A stretch of DNA of 64,000 bases from Herpetosiphon geysericola (GTDB lineage Bacteria > Chloroflexota > Chloroflexia > Chloroflexales > Herpetosiphonaceae). Made by a program: the position numbers and the translations under genes. This document shows, piece after piece, positions 49,618 through 58,348 of this stretch. The stretch lies in contig NZ_LGKP01000011.1 in the NCBI RefSeq assembly GCF_001306135.1, forward strand, positions 62,001-126,000, written 5' to 3'. The notes beneath the pieces are model-generated. The model was not told where the DNA came from. It did no database searches and saw only the letters and a list, made by a program, of their open reading frames with translations. Each line of letters opens with the position of its first letter. The first letter of the stretch is position 1.

Positions 49618-50406
49618 ATGAGTTCAACACCGCTTCGGGATCGGATTGATCAACGCGCTCATCATGATCCAAATCCATTAAAACCAACGCTGCTTGAGCC
49701 AGCCCCGCCACCAGAAGAACCGCTGGATCTAGACGAGGCTGCTGCAAAGAGCGTTCCCCAACGTCGCGGCTGGTCGGTCGTCAAAGAGATTATCGAGACG
49801 GTCGTTTTTGTGCTTTTGGTCTTTTTTATTGTGCGTGGGTTGTTGCAAAATTTTCGCATCGAAGGCTCAAGTATGTTCCCCACCATGCACGATCAGCAAT
49901 ATATTTTGGTTAATAAAGCCTTGTATATGCACTTCGATTTAAATGCCCCATTACGCTTGTTGCCTGGCCGTGGCGAGCTTGAGCAAAATGTGGTTTATCC
50001 CTTCCGCAAGCCCCAACAAGGCGATATTGTGGTGTTCTTGGCGCCCGAATCGGCCCACGACGAGCCAGACAAAGACTATATCAAACGGGTGATTGGGATT
50101 GAAGGCGATAAAGTTACCCTGCTCGATGGTCAAGTCTATGTTAACGATCAATTGCTTGATGAATCAGAATACCTTGATGCTGGCACCCAAACCAATTGCA
50201 AAGGCTATGCGGCAACCTGTACTGTCGATGTACCAGCTGGCCATGTGTTTGTGATGGGCGATAACCGCAATAATAGCAGCGACTCGCGCGAATGGGGGCC
50301 ATTGCCGCTTGATAATGTGATTGGCAAGGCCTGGCTCTCGTATTGGCCCAAAGAAGATTGGGGGATTGTACAAACCCCTAATTATGAATTATCAACTGAT
50401 CAATGA
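49618..50406 (+). CDS. lepB: Signal peptidase I (first of two)
   Basis: 262 residues from the ATG at 49618, which follows AAGGA; the longer frame starts upstream of the promoter. A soluble Pro-rich N terminus, one membrane helix (ETVVFVLLVFFIVRGLL) and the catalytic domain. Nucleophile Ser85 in IEGSSMFPTM, general base Lys156 in DYIKRVIG, and box E GDNRNNSSDSREWGPL. It cleaves signal peptides of the many exported proteins here. The stop overlaps the next gene (ATGA). Confidence 0.95.
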   Translation: MSSTPLRDRIDQRAHHDPNPLKPTLLEPAPPPEEPLDLDEAAAKSVPQRRGWSVVKEIIETVVFVLLVFFIVRGLLQNFRIEGSSMFPTMHDQQYILVNKALYMHFDLNAPLRLLPGRGELEQNVVYPFRKPQQGDIVVFLAPESAHDEPDKDYIKRVIGIEGDKVTLLDGQVYVNDQLLDESEYLDAGTQTNCKGYAATCTVDVPAGHVFVMGDNRNNSSDSREWGPLPLDNVIGKAWLSYWPKEDWGIVQTPNYELSTDQ

Positions 50407-51143
50407 ACGATTTCGAGCAACCTGAAGCAAAAACAACCCGTTTGGCGCTTGATGATACGCTGCCGTTGCCGGTTGCTGCTCCAAGCGCCGATGAGATTGC
50501 TTGGCTTGAGCAATCGCAAGCACCATTGCCAGCCCCGCCAACGCCTCTGCCCCAACGCCCGCGTTTGCGGAATTCGTGGCAGTTGTTTGCAAGCTTGATT
50601 TTGAGTTTTTTGATCTTGCGCAGTTTGATTCAAAATTTTCAAATCGAGGGCGAAAGCATGGAGCCAACCATGCAAACCAAGCAATATGTGTTGGTCAATA
50701 AAGCAATTTATGCCCACCTCGATCTCAACGCGCCCTTGCGTTTGTGGCCTGGCAATGGCGAACTGCCCAAAAAATTTCTCTATTTGCTGCACCCACCAGA
50801 ACGAGGCGATATTATCGTGTTTCTGGCGCCCCCGGCTGCCCACGATTTGCCCGACAAAGATTATATTAAGCGGGTGATTGGGGTTGGCGGTGATACGATC
50901 AAAATTCGCGAGGGCAAGGTTTGGGTTAACGACCAGCAATTAACTGAGGATTATCTTGGCGGGGTTGACACGCTCTGTGATGCCCATTGCGAGCTAACCG
51001 TGCCCGAAGGCCATGTCTTTGTGATGGGCGATAATCGGCCATTTAGCAGTGATTCGCGGCGCTGGGGGCCATTGCCCTTGGAATATGTGATTGGCAAGGC
51101 ATGGTTTAGTTATTGGCCCAAAGAGCGCTGGGATAGCTACTAG
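50403..51143 (+). CDS. Signal peptidase I (second of two)
   Basis: 246 residues, a tandem paralogue of the previous gene with catalytic residues at the same numbers: Ser85 in IEGESMEPTM and Lys156 in DYIKRVIG, plus MGDNRPFSSDSRRWGPL. One membrane helix (LFASLILSFLILRSLIQNF). Both copies look intact. The periplasmic loop between Lys and box E is shorter than in the first copy, so substrate choice may differ. A terminator follows. Confidence 0.95.
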   Translation: MNDFEQPEAKTTRLALDDTLPLPVAAPSADEIAWLEQSQAPLPAPPTPLPQRPRLRNSWQLFASLILSFLILRSLIQNFQIEGESMEPTMQTKQYVLVNKAIYAHLDLNAPLRLWPGNGELPKKFLYLLHPPERGDIIVFLAPPAAHDLPDKDYIKRVIGVGGDTIKIREGKVWVNDQQLTEDYLGGVDTLCDAHCELTVPEGHVFVMGDNRPFSSDSRRWGPLPLEYVIGKAWFSYWPKERWDSY

Positions 51144-51162
51144 GCTGTTACGTTGCCTCACA

Positions 51163-51195
51163 CCCCTCATCCATCCGCTGGACGAGGGGCTTTTT
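51163..51195 (+). terminator. Terminator of the signal peptidase operon
   Basis: CCCCTCATCC, a 7-nt loop and GGACGAGGGG, one mismatch in the stem, followed by CTTTTT. Confidence 0.85.
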
Positions 51196-51227
51196 GTTGG
51201 GCAAAGTATGGTTAATCGGCTAGGGAA

Positions 51228-52094
51228 TTAACGAATTCCAAGCAAAAGATCGGTTTCATACTCTTCACGTTCGGGCAAGCTCACCCGCGATTCGATCAGC
51301 GAAAAATGTTCATGGCTCAGCAGATCGCCGCGTAACTCCTCGGGCAAAGCTAAAAAGCCCCATGTTGGTGCAATTTGGGTGCGATGCTCCAACAACGATT
51401 GCAATTTGGTCGTCAAATATTTGCTAATTTCAATTGCAGTCGTTGTGCGTGGATCATCGACATAACGTTCGAGATCGGTTTCTGGATCATCGAGTGGCGT
51501 TTTATCGCCGCGGGCCTGCATATATTCCCAGGCTTTGCGCCAAATCGAACGCCGATAGGCAGTGTAGTAGAGTTTCTTTGGTTCCCAGGCTGGGCCAGCC
51601 TCGGGAAACTGCTCGGGATCGCCTGCTGCATGGAAGGCAGCAACCGTGATTTTGTGGGCCATAATATGGTCGGGGTGGCCATAACTGCCATTTTCATCGT
51701 AGCTAATCAGCACATCTGGTTGATATTGGCGCACTAAGGCGACCAAACGCGCCGTGGCTGCTTGTAAATCAGCTTTGTTAAACGATTCAGGGTGATCGTT
51801 GGCTGGGGTGTTGATCATGCCCGAATCGCGGTAGGCCAACTGATGAAACTCGGTGATATTGAGCAGCGCAATTGCCTTTGCCAATTCTTCATCGCGAATT
51901 TCGGCCAAGCGCGCTTTGTTCTCAGGCGTGTTTAATTCGGCGTCTACAATTTCGCCTTCTTCGCCACGAGTACAGGTTACTAAAACGACCCGCACTCCTT
52001 CCTCGTGATACTTCAGCGCAATGCCGCCTGTTGAAATCACTTCATCATCAGGGTGGGCATGCACAAGCATAATCGTTGGTCGATGGTCAGTCAT
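51228..52094 (-). CDS. PIG-L family deacetylase (MshB/Mca/BshB-like)
   Basis: 288 residues from the ATG at 52094, which follows AAGGA; earlier in-frame starts lie too near or inside the ribosome site. Zinc motif HAHPDDE (12-18) and second motif GSYGHPDHIMAH, with CTRGEEGEI between. These are the ligand sets of GlcNAc-inositol and related deacetylases and of mycothiol conjugate amidase. The length and the WEPKKLYYTAYRRS segment fit the Mca/MshB group. Whether this lineage makes mycothiol or bacillithiol cannot be told from this window. Start region AT-rich; zwf operon ends 65 bp upstream. Confidence 0.85.
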   Translation of the reverse strand: MTDHRPTIMLVHAHPDDEVISTGGIALKYHEEGVRVVLVTCTRGEEGEIVDAELNTPENKARLAEIRDEELAKAIALLNITEFHQLAYRDSGMINTPANDHPESFNKADLQAATARLVALVRQYQPDVLISYDENGSYGHPDHIMAHKITVAAFHAAGDPEQFPEAGPAWEPKKLYYTAYRRSIWRKAWEYMQARGDKTPLDDPETDLERYVDDPRTTTAIEISKYLTTKLQSLLEHRTQIAPTWGFLALPEELRGDLLSHEHFSLIESRVSLPEREEYETDLLLGIR

Positions 52095-52159
52095 GAACAT
52101 TCCTTTCAATGCTATGGTGCATGCCTACTATTGTGCCACGAAAACGTGTTAACGATCAG

Positions 52160-52882
52160 TTAACGTTGCAGTTGACTGGCCGCCGCTTGGTCGATCAGCC
52201 AATCGGCATTGCGAATCAGGCTGGCGGGATAGTTTTGGTAGTTGCCTGTTTGCTCAAGCAGCTCGCGAATGACGCTGGCTTTATCATCGCCTGCGGCCAA
52301 AAAGAGCTTGCTGCGGGCATTGTTGATCACTGGCGCAGTTAGCGAAATGCGATATTGCTTGAGCTTGGCAACCCATGTTTCAGCCACCAATACATCGTCG
52401 CGGCCTAAAATATCGCTTTCGGGAAAGAGCGAGGCAGTGTGACCATCGTTGCCCAAGCCAAGCAACATCGTATCGAATTGCGGCAATTGGCCTTCGGCTA
52501 GCCCAAAGATGCGTTTGATTTCATGGGCATATAAGTTGGCAGCACTTTCTGGCGCCAACTCGCCACGAATGCGCAATACATTGGCAACCGGAATCGGAAT
52601 GTGATCGATTAAGGCGATTTTGGTCATGCGATAGTTGCTTTGGGCATCGTCAGGCCCGACGCAGCGCTCATCGCCCCAAAAGAGAAATGTGCGGCCCCAA
52701 GTAATCTTGTGCAGATATTGGGGGCTGGCTAATAATTCAAACAGCGCTTTGGGCGTTGAGCCACCAGACAGCGCGATAATCCAACGACCGCGTTCGGCGA
52801 TGGCGGTTTGAGCCTCGGCTACCAGCCGATCAGCCGCGAGAATCATCAGTTCCTCGCGGCTTGGGGCAATCTGCAGCGTCAT
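52160..52882 (-). CDS. pgl: 6-phosphogluconolactonase
   Basis: 240 residues of the DevB/SOL family. ALSGGSTPKALFELLA, FWGDERCVGPDDAQSNYRM and LGLGNDGHTASLFPES are the family motifs. It hydrolyses 6-phosphogluconolactone, the second step of the oxidative pentose phosphate path. It overlaps opcA by 4 bp and is the last gene of zwf-opcA-pgl. Confidence 0.95.
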   Translation of the reverse strand: MTLQIAPSREELMILAADRLVAEAQTAIAERGRWIIALSGGSTPKALFELLASPQYLHKITWGRTFLFWGDERCVGPDDAQSNYRMTKIALIDHIPIPVANVLRIRGELAPESAANLYAHEIKRIFGLAEGQLPQFDTMLLGLGNDGHTASLFPESDILGRDDVLVAETWVAKLKQYRISLTAPVINNARSKLFLAAGDDKASVIRELLEQTGNYQNYPASLIRNADWLIDQAAASQLQR

Positions 52883-53991
52883 ACATGTGCTCCATGAGGA
52901 TCGGTTGCTTGGGCAATTGCGGCGACAATCGCCAATGCCCGTTCATAAACCCGATCATGACTATACATATTCAATTCATTTAAGAGCAAGAGGCTATCGC
53001 TGGGATTCGGCAATTCGCTCATTTGGCAGCGGGTTTCGGTATCAAGCCGCAGGTTGGCGAGCAAGGCTTGTTTGTTGCTACTGCGGCCAACCGTGATTGT
53101 GGCCTTGTGCTTGGCAGCGTGCAGCTCGATAAATGGCACTTCTTCGCCAGTTCGATCGCTGGTTTGCATGCTGATTGTGACCGTGCCATTGCGATGCTTG
53201 AAATTGCAAAGCAAGGTTTCGCTATTGCCGCTGGCGCTGATCAGTTGCCAATCAAGGCAGGTTGCGATCCAGCCGATGCTGAGCAAGCCTGCTGCTTGAT
53301 GGCGTCCGGTGCTAACTTTGATGCTGCTGATGTTTTCGAGCACTGGACGCATAGCCATTGCATCGAAAATTTGGGCAAATGCTGTGCGCCAAGGAGTCAA
53401 GCGTGCCCAGGTCAAATCGCTCACCGCATCGGTTTGGTCGCTGGTCATCAGCGTATTTAAACGCGCCAAATCCGGCAATGGATCGAGAAAATCAGCAGAG
53501 TCCATAATCCAGCGATCGGCGTGGGCAAAGAGTTGGGTGCGCACGTTGCTAGCTGGGTGCAACGGGCCAGGCCACCACACAAACAAAGGCAAATCGGAAA
53601 CGACCAAGGGCAGCACCGTGCCTGGCAAGCGGCGGCGCATCTGCTCGCCCACCGCAAAGGTAATTTGCTCGCAACACACTTGCTCGTGCTCTTCGCTGCT
53701 TGGTTGGCAAACCGTGCTAACCCACGCGCTGAGTTCTTCCGGCTCGTTGGCAGTTTCAATCAAAATTGCGCGACAGGGATGCACGCCAAAGACTTGGGGC
53801 AAGGCGGTCCGAATCCGCTTGGCCAATTCTTGGTTTGCGCCATAGCCAATCACGGTCATAGTGCAAACGCGGGTCATCACATGGTTGGCATCGCGATGCT
53901 GATCGCCTAAATCACGCCACAAATCACGTAGTTGGTCTTCAATCTCAGCAACATTCGCTGGACGCGGGCTATTGGAAATTTCGCCCATCAT
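52879..53991 (-). CDS. opcA: Glucose-6-phosphate dehydrogenase assembly protein OpcA
   Basis: 370 residues from the ATG at 53991. AGGAGG lies 8 nt upstream, while the GTG at 54000 would overlap that site; the next codon is also ATG. The segments CRAILIETANEP, VVSDLPLFVWWPG and LDWQLISASG resemble OpcA of cyanobacteria and actinobacteria, which activates G6PDH, in cyanobacteria in a redox-linked way. Located between zwf and pgl, as usual. Confidence 0.92.
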   Translation of the reverse strand: MMGEISNSPRPANVAEIEDQLRDLWRDLGDQHRDANHVMTRVCTMTVIGYGANQELAKRIRTALPQVFGVHPCRAILIETANEPEELSAWVSTVCQPSSEEHEQVCCEQITFAVGEQMRRRLPGTVLPLVVSDLPLFVWWPGPLHPASNVRTQLFAHADRWIMDSADFLDPLPDLARLNTLMTSDQTDAVSDLTWARLTPWRTAFAQIFDAMAMRPVLENISSIKVSTGRHQAAGLLSIGWIATCLDWQLISASGNSETLLCNFKHRNGTVTISMQTSDRTGEEVPFIELHAAKHKATITVGRSSNKQALLANLRLDTETRCQMSELPNPSDSLLLLNELNMYSHDRVYERALAIVAAIAQATDPHGAHV

Positions 53992-54003
53992 GGTTGCCAC
54001 CTC

Positions 54004-55530
54004 CTACAATTTGCGCCACTCGCGGCCATCACGTTGCATAAATTGATCAGATTCATCTGGACCCCATGTGCCTGCTTCGTAGTGGGGCAAGTGCTTAATC
54101 TCATCGTTTTCCCAGCGTTCGAGGATGGGTGTCATCAAGGCCCATTGGGCTTCGACCTCATCGCGGCGGGTAAACAGGGTCGGGTCGCCAAGCATGGCAT
54201 CGAGCAACAAGCGTTCGTAGGCTTCGGGTGCTGCCACCCCAAACGACGAACCATAGCGGAAATCCATATTAACGGGATGGATAATCATACGTTGGCCTGG
54301 TTGCTTGGCGCTAAATTTGAGCGTGATGCCTTCGTTTGGTTGAATGCGGAGCGCAAGTACGTTCGATTCAATGTCATCGCGAATTTCGGGGAAGAGCAGC
54401 AACGGCGGTTTTTTGAATTGAATCGCAATTTCGGTGACTCGTTTGGCCAGTCGTTTGCCAGTGCGCAAATAGAATGGCACGCCAGCCCAGCGCCAATTGT
54501 CGATCTCGAATTTGAGCGCAACGAAGGTTGGGGTGCGTGAGGCGGGATTAACGCCCTTCTCGGCTAAGTAGCCTGGCACTTCATCACCATTGATGGTGCC
54601 ATGATCGTACTGGGCACGCAGCGCATTCTGATCAACATCGCTGGCACTCATCGGGCGAATCGCATGCAGCACTTTGACTTTCTCGCTGCGCACTTCATGC
54701 TCGTTAAACTCAACCGGCGGCTCCATGGCGGTCAAGGTCAGCAATTGCATCATATGATTGGTGATCATATCGCGCAACGCGCCAGCTTCCTCATAAAACC
54801 CAGCCCGACTGCCGATGCCAAGGCTTTCGGCGACCGTAATTTGCACATGGTCAATGTAGTTGCGGTTCCAAATTGGCTCGAAAATGGCGTTGGCAAAGCG
54901 CGCAACCAACAAGTTTTGCACGGTTTCTTTGCCAAGATAATGGTCGATCCGATAGACTTGGCTTTCATCAAAGGCGCGGCTGACCAGATCGTTAAGCTCT
55001 TGGGCCGATTTGTAATCGTGGCCAAACGGCTTTTCGACGATAATTCGCGACCAGCCATGGCTTTGTTCGGTCAATTTGACCTTTTGCAAGTTGCTAATCG
55101 CATCGTCAAACCACGATGGTGGAATTGCCAAGTAGAACAATCGATTGCCGTTAGTGCTCCGTTGCTGATCGATTTGTTCAAGGCGGCTGGCAATTTGTTC
55201 GTAGGTATTGATGTCGCCAAACTCGCCGCCAACCCAAAACAGGCCCTCGGCAAAAGTTTGCCAAACTTCTTCGTTGATTGGCTGGACGCGCGAGAATTGC
55301 TCGGCGCTTTTGCGCATCTCAGCGCGAAAATCGTCGTCGCTCCATGGGCGGCGGCCAACGCCAAGCAAAGAAAAGCCTGCGGGTACCATACCTTCGCGGG
55401 CCAGATTATAGAGTGCAGGCAATAATTTACGGGCAGTGAGATCTCCGGTTGCACCAAAAATCACCACAGTACATGCTTCAGGGGTGCGAGCAATTCGTAA
55501 GCCTGCTCGCAAAGGATTTGGCTGGTCCAC
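54004..55530 (-). CDS. zwf: Glucose-6-phosphate dehydrogenase
   Basis: 508 residues. NADP-binding IFGATGDLTARKLLPALY, active-site RIDHYLGKETVQNLL and a C-terminal KRLAKRVTEIAIQFK. It catalyses the first oxidative step of the pentose phosphate pathway. The GTG start follows AAGGAGG at short distance. First of a three-gene operon with opcA (12 bp apart) and pgl. Confidence 0.96.
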   Translation of the reverse strand: MDQPNPLRAGLRIARTPEACTVVIFGATGDLTARKLLPALYNLAREGMVPAGFSLLGVGRRPWSDDDFRAEMRKSAEQFSRVQPINEEVWQTFAEGLFWVGGEFGDINTYEQIASRLEQIDQQRSTNGNRLFYLAIPPSWFDDAISNLQKVKLTEQSHGWSRIIVEKPFGHDYKSAQELNDLVSRAFDESQVYRIDHYLGKETVQNLLVARFANAIFEPIWNRNYIDHVQITVAESLGIGSRAGFYEEAGALRDMITNHMMQLLTLTAMEPPVEFNEHEVRSEKVKVLHAIRPMSASDVDQNALRAQYDHGTINGDEVPGYLAEKGVNPASRTPTFVALKFEIDNWRWAGVPFYLRTGKRLAKRVTEIAIQFKKPPLLLFPEIRDDIESNVLALRIQPNEGITLKFSAKQPGQRMIIHPVNMDFRYGSSFGVAAPEAYERLLLDAMLGDPTLFTRRDEVEAQWALMTPILERWENDEIKHLPHYEAGTWGPDESDQFMQRDGREWRKL

Positions 55531-55561
55531 AAGCCCTCCTTAGGAACCACGCATAATGACA

Positions 55562-55585
55562 GGGCTACATCCTTTCTAGTAGCCC
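55562..55585 (-). terminator. Weak hairpin after the histidine kinase gene
   Basis: GGGCTAC, a 10-nt loop and GTAGCCC. There is no good T run, so it is a weak terminator or a read-through hairpin before zwf. Confidence 0.4.
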
Positions 55586-55622
55586 CGTTGCGTTTATAGC
55601 ATAGCACTGTTTTGCAAAATGT

Positions 55623-57518
55623 TTAGTAATTGTTGGTGGCAGCCAGCATGCTTTGACGCGGCACAGCGAGGGTAAAGGTCGAGCCAATGCCTGGTTCGCT
55701 CCAAACCCGAATATCGCCGCCAATCAGCCGCGCCAAATGCCGACACAACGCTAAGCCCATGCCTGTGCCATCGTAGCGGCGGGTGCTTGAGGCATCAAGT
55801 TGGCTGAATTCAGCAAATAGCAAGGGTAAATGTTCGTGATCGATGCCAATGCCTGTGTCGCAAACTTCAAAGGCAATCATTTCGGGGTCGAGGCTATCGG
55901 GCGCAATCGTCAGGCGCACTTGGCCTTGTTCGGTAAATTTGTTGGCGTTGTGGAGCAATTGGAAGATAATCTGGCGGACTTTTGAGCTATCAGAATAGAC
56001 CCAGTTCGCCTCTGGGTCGAGCTTAATTTCAAGTTGGTTGTTGCGTTTTTGAAATTGAGTGCGTAAGCTAAGTTCGAGCGAATTGGTCACCATTTCGAGG
56101 TCAACATCGTCGTAATGGACGTTTGATGCGCCTGATTCTAAATTCGCTACCTGCAAAATCGTTTCAATCACATGCAGCAAATGTCTGCCAGCACTACGCA
56201 CTTGACGGGCATCATCAGCAGATTGTTGTTGGTCGGTTGCACTTAAATCGTCGATCAGCAGCTCGCTATAGCCAATAATTGCATTGAGCGGCGTGCGCAA
56301 CTCATGGCTCATCATGCTCATAAAGGTGCTTTTGGAGCGACTAAACACCTCGGCGGCCAAGGCGCTGCTTTTCAAGCTATGAATTTCTTGGCTATCTTTG
56401 AGCAATTGCTGGGCTAAGCGTACCAGCTGTTGCACATGGTTGATGGTGGCATTAATTTGTTGCGCGCTAAATGGGCGAATTTGCTCCAAGGCAGTGCGAT
56501 AGCGCTCCCAATCGAGGCCTAACTCTTGAGCATAACAACGATGCCATTGCCAATCGATCGGATCTTGGGCGATAAAATTACGATTTTCAATCGTGCCTAA
56601 AACCGTGTTATTACTGATGACTGGCACGACTAGCCAGACCAAGCCGCCATGATGTTGGGCGATGACTGGTTGCTTGCTGGCGTAGGCTTGCTCGCGGGCC
56701 TGTTCAATGGTTTGGCCAAGCTTACGCCAACCAGCGTGCTGACCAATCAGTTGATAGAGCGAATCGTCGGCGAAGCATTGGCGCTGGCTTTCGTGGAAAC
56801 GTTGATAATGTTGCGGCTCCAAGAAATGGTCAAGCCCTAGGCCTGCGTTGGTTTGCAAATCGAAAGCAATGTTGGTGAGATCGCGCAGGCTCGACAACGT
56901 ATCCCACAAGGTATTGGCTGGCAACAGCTCGAAAATTGCAGGTAAGGGTTGCTCAATGTGGCGCAAATGGGCGGCGATGCCTTCGCAAGTCGTCCAATCA
57001 GCGGCCAAATAGGCCATGGTGGTGATTTGCGGTTGGCCGCTGGGTTGGCCAATTAGGCGAATTGCGCTGGTACGCACTGGGTTAAAATGAGCTGCATAGG
57101 CTCCGAAGGGCTTGCGATCGCCGCGTTGAGGGCTAAAATGATAATTTGGCGTAATTTGTAAATCTTCGACATTGTGCCATGCGCCCTCAGCGTCGCGATA
57201 TTGCACTTGCAGCGATGTCCACCAGCCATGATCATCGAACATGGGGCCATGCATCCAATAGACCACATTTAATTTGGTGGGTTTGGGAAACGTCAGGGCA
57301 TACCAATCGGGCGCATTATCGGGCTTAATTTCATAAGTATCGAACCAATGGCGATAATTGCCGCGCTGTGGGCCGAATAATAAAAAGCGCGGATCGTCAA
57401 CGCCATCGCCCGCAGGGTGGCGTACCGAGCAGCTGGCGCGCACACCGTAGGCATAACTTGCCAAGTGTTGAGGCGATGTCCGCCGGATACAGGTTGGATG
57501 ATCGAAAAGATAATGCAT
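55623..57518 (-). CDS. Soluble histidine kinase with galactose-binding-like and PocR-like domains
   Basis: 631 residues from the ATG at 57518, which follows GGGAGGG. No signal peptide or membrane helix. Residues about 50-160 look like a discoidin-type beta-sandwich (DWYALTFPKPTKLNVVYWMH, WTSLQVQYRDAEGAWHNVED). Residues about 200-320 look like a PocR-type ligand sensor (TLWDTLSSLRDLTNIAFDLQ, VWLVVPVISNNTVLGTIENR). Then HisKA with His405 in MSHELRTPLNAIIGYSELL, and a HATPase domain with LLHNANKFT, DTGIGI and GTGMGLAL. No response regulator is adjacent. It would sense a cytoplasmic small ligand. Confidence 0.88.
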   Translation of the reverse strand: MHYLFDHPTCIRRTSPQHLASYAYGVRASCSVRHPAGDGVDDPRFLLFGPQRGNYRHWFDTYEIKPDNAPDWYALTFPKPTKLNVVYWMHGPMFDDHGWWTSLQVQYRDAEGAWHNVEDLQITPNYHFSPQRGDRKPFGAYAAHFNPVRTSAIRLIGQPSGQPQITTMAYLAADWTTCEGIAAHLRHIEQPLPAIFELLPANTLWDTLSSLRDLTNIAFDLQTNAGLGLDHFLEPQHYQRFHESQRQCFADDSLYQLIGQHAGWRKLGQTIEQAREQAYASKQPVIAQHHGGLVWLVVPVISNNTVLGTIENRNFIAQDPIDWQWHRCYAQELGLDWERYRTALEQIRPFSAQQINATINHVQQLVRLAQQLLKDSQEIHSLKSSALAAEVFSRSKSTFMSMMSHELRTPLNAIIGYSELLIDDLSATDQQQSADDARQVRSAGRHLLHVIETILQVANLESGASNVHYDDVDLEMVTNSLELSLRTQFQKRNNQLEIKLDPEANWVYSDSSKVRQIIFQLLHNANKFTEQGQVRLTIAPDSLDPEMIAFEVCDTGIGIDHEHLPLLFAEFSQLDASSTRRYDGTGMGLALCRHLARLIGGDIRVWSEPGIGSTFTLAVPRQSMLAATNNY

Positions 57519-57748
57519 AGCTGGCCCTCCCAAATGCCCGTGATAGCATGTATTGTACCCAGCTACGATGTTGGATAGAATTGATTTTGCTGATACCTTA
57601 GTCCCAACTGTAGGGTGGGTTTTTACCTATACTGATCTCAAGCCTGGGGCATGACCATGGTTTTTGCGCCTTTTTAATTGTTGTCAAAGCTTCACTTGAC
57701 GAGTTAAGCATATGTTGCTAAAAATGAAGCCTAATGCTAGAATAGTAA

Positions 57749-57763
57749 TTAGAATCATTCTAA
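57749..57763 (+). promoter_or_regulatory. PerR/Fur-type operator upstream of the regulator gene
   Basis: TTAGAATCATTCTAA, a perfect 7-1-7 palindrome, 12 bp before the regulator's start codon. A partial copy (TAGAAT) lies at 57738. It fits the PerR consensus TTAnAATnATTnTAA, so the gene is probably autoregulated. Confidence 0.78.
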
Positions 57764-57775
57764 GGTTGAAACACA

Positions 57776-58210
57776 ATGGCAATTATGCAACCTGACGAGC
57801 GCGCACGGCGCTTATTACGCGAATTGGAACACCATGGGTATCGACCAACCCCGCAACGCGAGGCGGTTTGTTGGGCTTTAGCGCGCCACGGCGGGCATCC
57901 AACTGCTGCTGAGATTGTCGAGGTGGTCAAACTGCATGGCATCGGCCAAGCCACGGTCTATAACACAATCACAACCTTGGAAAAGCTGGGGGTTATTCAG
58001 CCTATGCCGTTGAATACCGATGAGCACACCCGCTATGACCTCGATACAACTCCACATATGAACTTTGTTTGTTCGCAATGTGGCTCGATTATCGATTGTC
58101 ATGCACCACAGCTTGACTTAATGTTGGCCCAAATCGCCTCGACCGCTGGCGCAACCTTCGAATCGGCCAATGTGGTGGTCTACGGACGCTGCGAACGTTG
58201 TAAAAATTAA
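57776..58210 (+). CDS. Fur-family metalloregulator, PerR-like
   Basis: 144 residues. Winged-helix DNA-binding part with HHGYRPTPQREAV and GIGQATVYNTITTLEKLG. Structural zinc site Cys99, Cys102, Cys139 and Cys142 (CSQC and CERC). Against Bacillus PerR the regulatory ligands H37, D85, H91, D104 align with His41, Asp88, His94 and Asp107; the fifth, H93, is Asn96. This suggests an Fe/Mn- or peroxide-responsive repressor, though Zn response is possible. The same 15-bp palindrome precedes this gene and the metal ATPase downstream. Confidence 0.85.
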   Translation: MAIMQPDERARRLLRELEHHGYRPTPQREAVCWALARHGGHPTAAEIVEVVKLHGIGQATVYNTITTLEKLGVIQPMPLNTDEHTRYDLDTTPHMNFVCSQCGSIIDCHAPQLDLMLAQIASTAGATFESANVVVYGRCERCKN

Positions 58211-58218
58211 GAGTAAAG

Positions 58219-58236
58219 AGTGCTCCGGCACTTTTT
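58219..58236 (+). terminator. Short terminator after the regulator gene
   Basis: AGTGC, a 4-nt loop and GCACT followed by TTTTATTT. Short stem, so possibly leaky. Confidence 0.6.
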
Positions 58237-58246
58237 ATTTGATCTC

Positions 58247-58267
58247 AATTTAGAATCATTCTAAATT
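58247..58267 (+). promoter_or_regulatory. PerR/Fur-type operator 1 of the metal ATPase
   Basis: AATTTAGAAT-C-ATTCTAAATT, a perfect 10-1-10 palindrome containing the same core as the site at 57749. About 82 bp before the ATPase start, well placed to cover its promoter. Confidence 0.8.
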
Positions 58268-58314
58268 AAAACATTTAAAACAGTCCTAATAGCAGAAATT
58301 TTTTTATTAGCAAT

Positions 58315-58329
58315 TTAGAATCATTCTCA
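58315..58329 (+). promoter_or_regulatory. PerR/Fur-type operator 2 of the metal ATPase
   Basis: TTAGAATCATTCTCA, one mismatch in the right arm relative to the core palindrome. It lies 20 bp before the ATG, near the ribosome site. Confidence 0.7.
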
Positions 58330-58348
58330 TTGCTAAGGAGCGTGGGTC

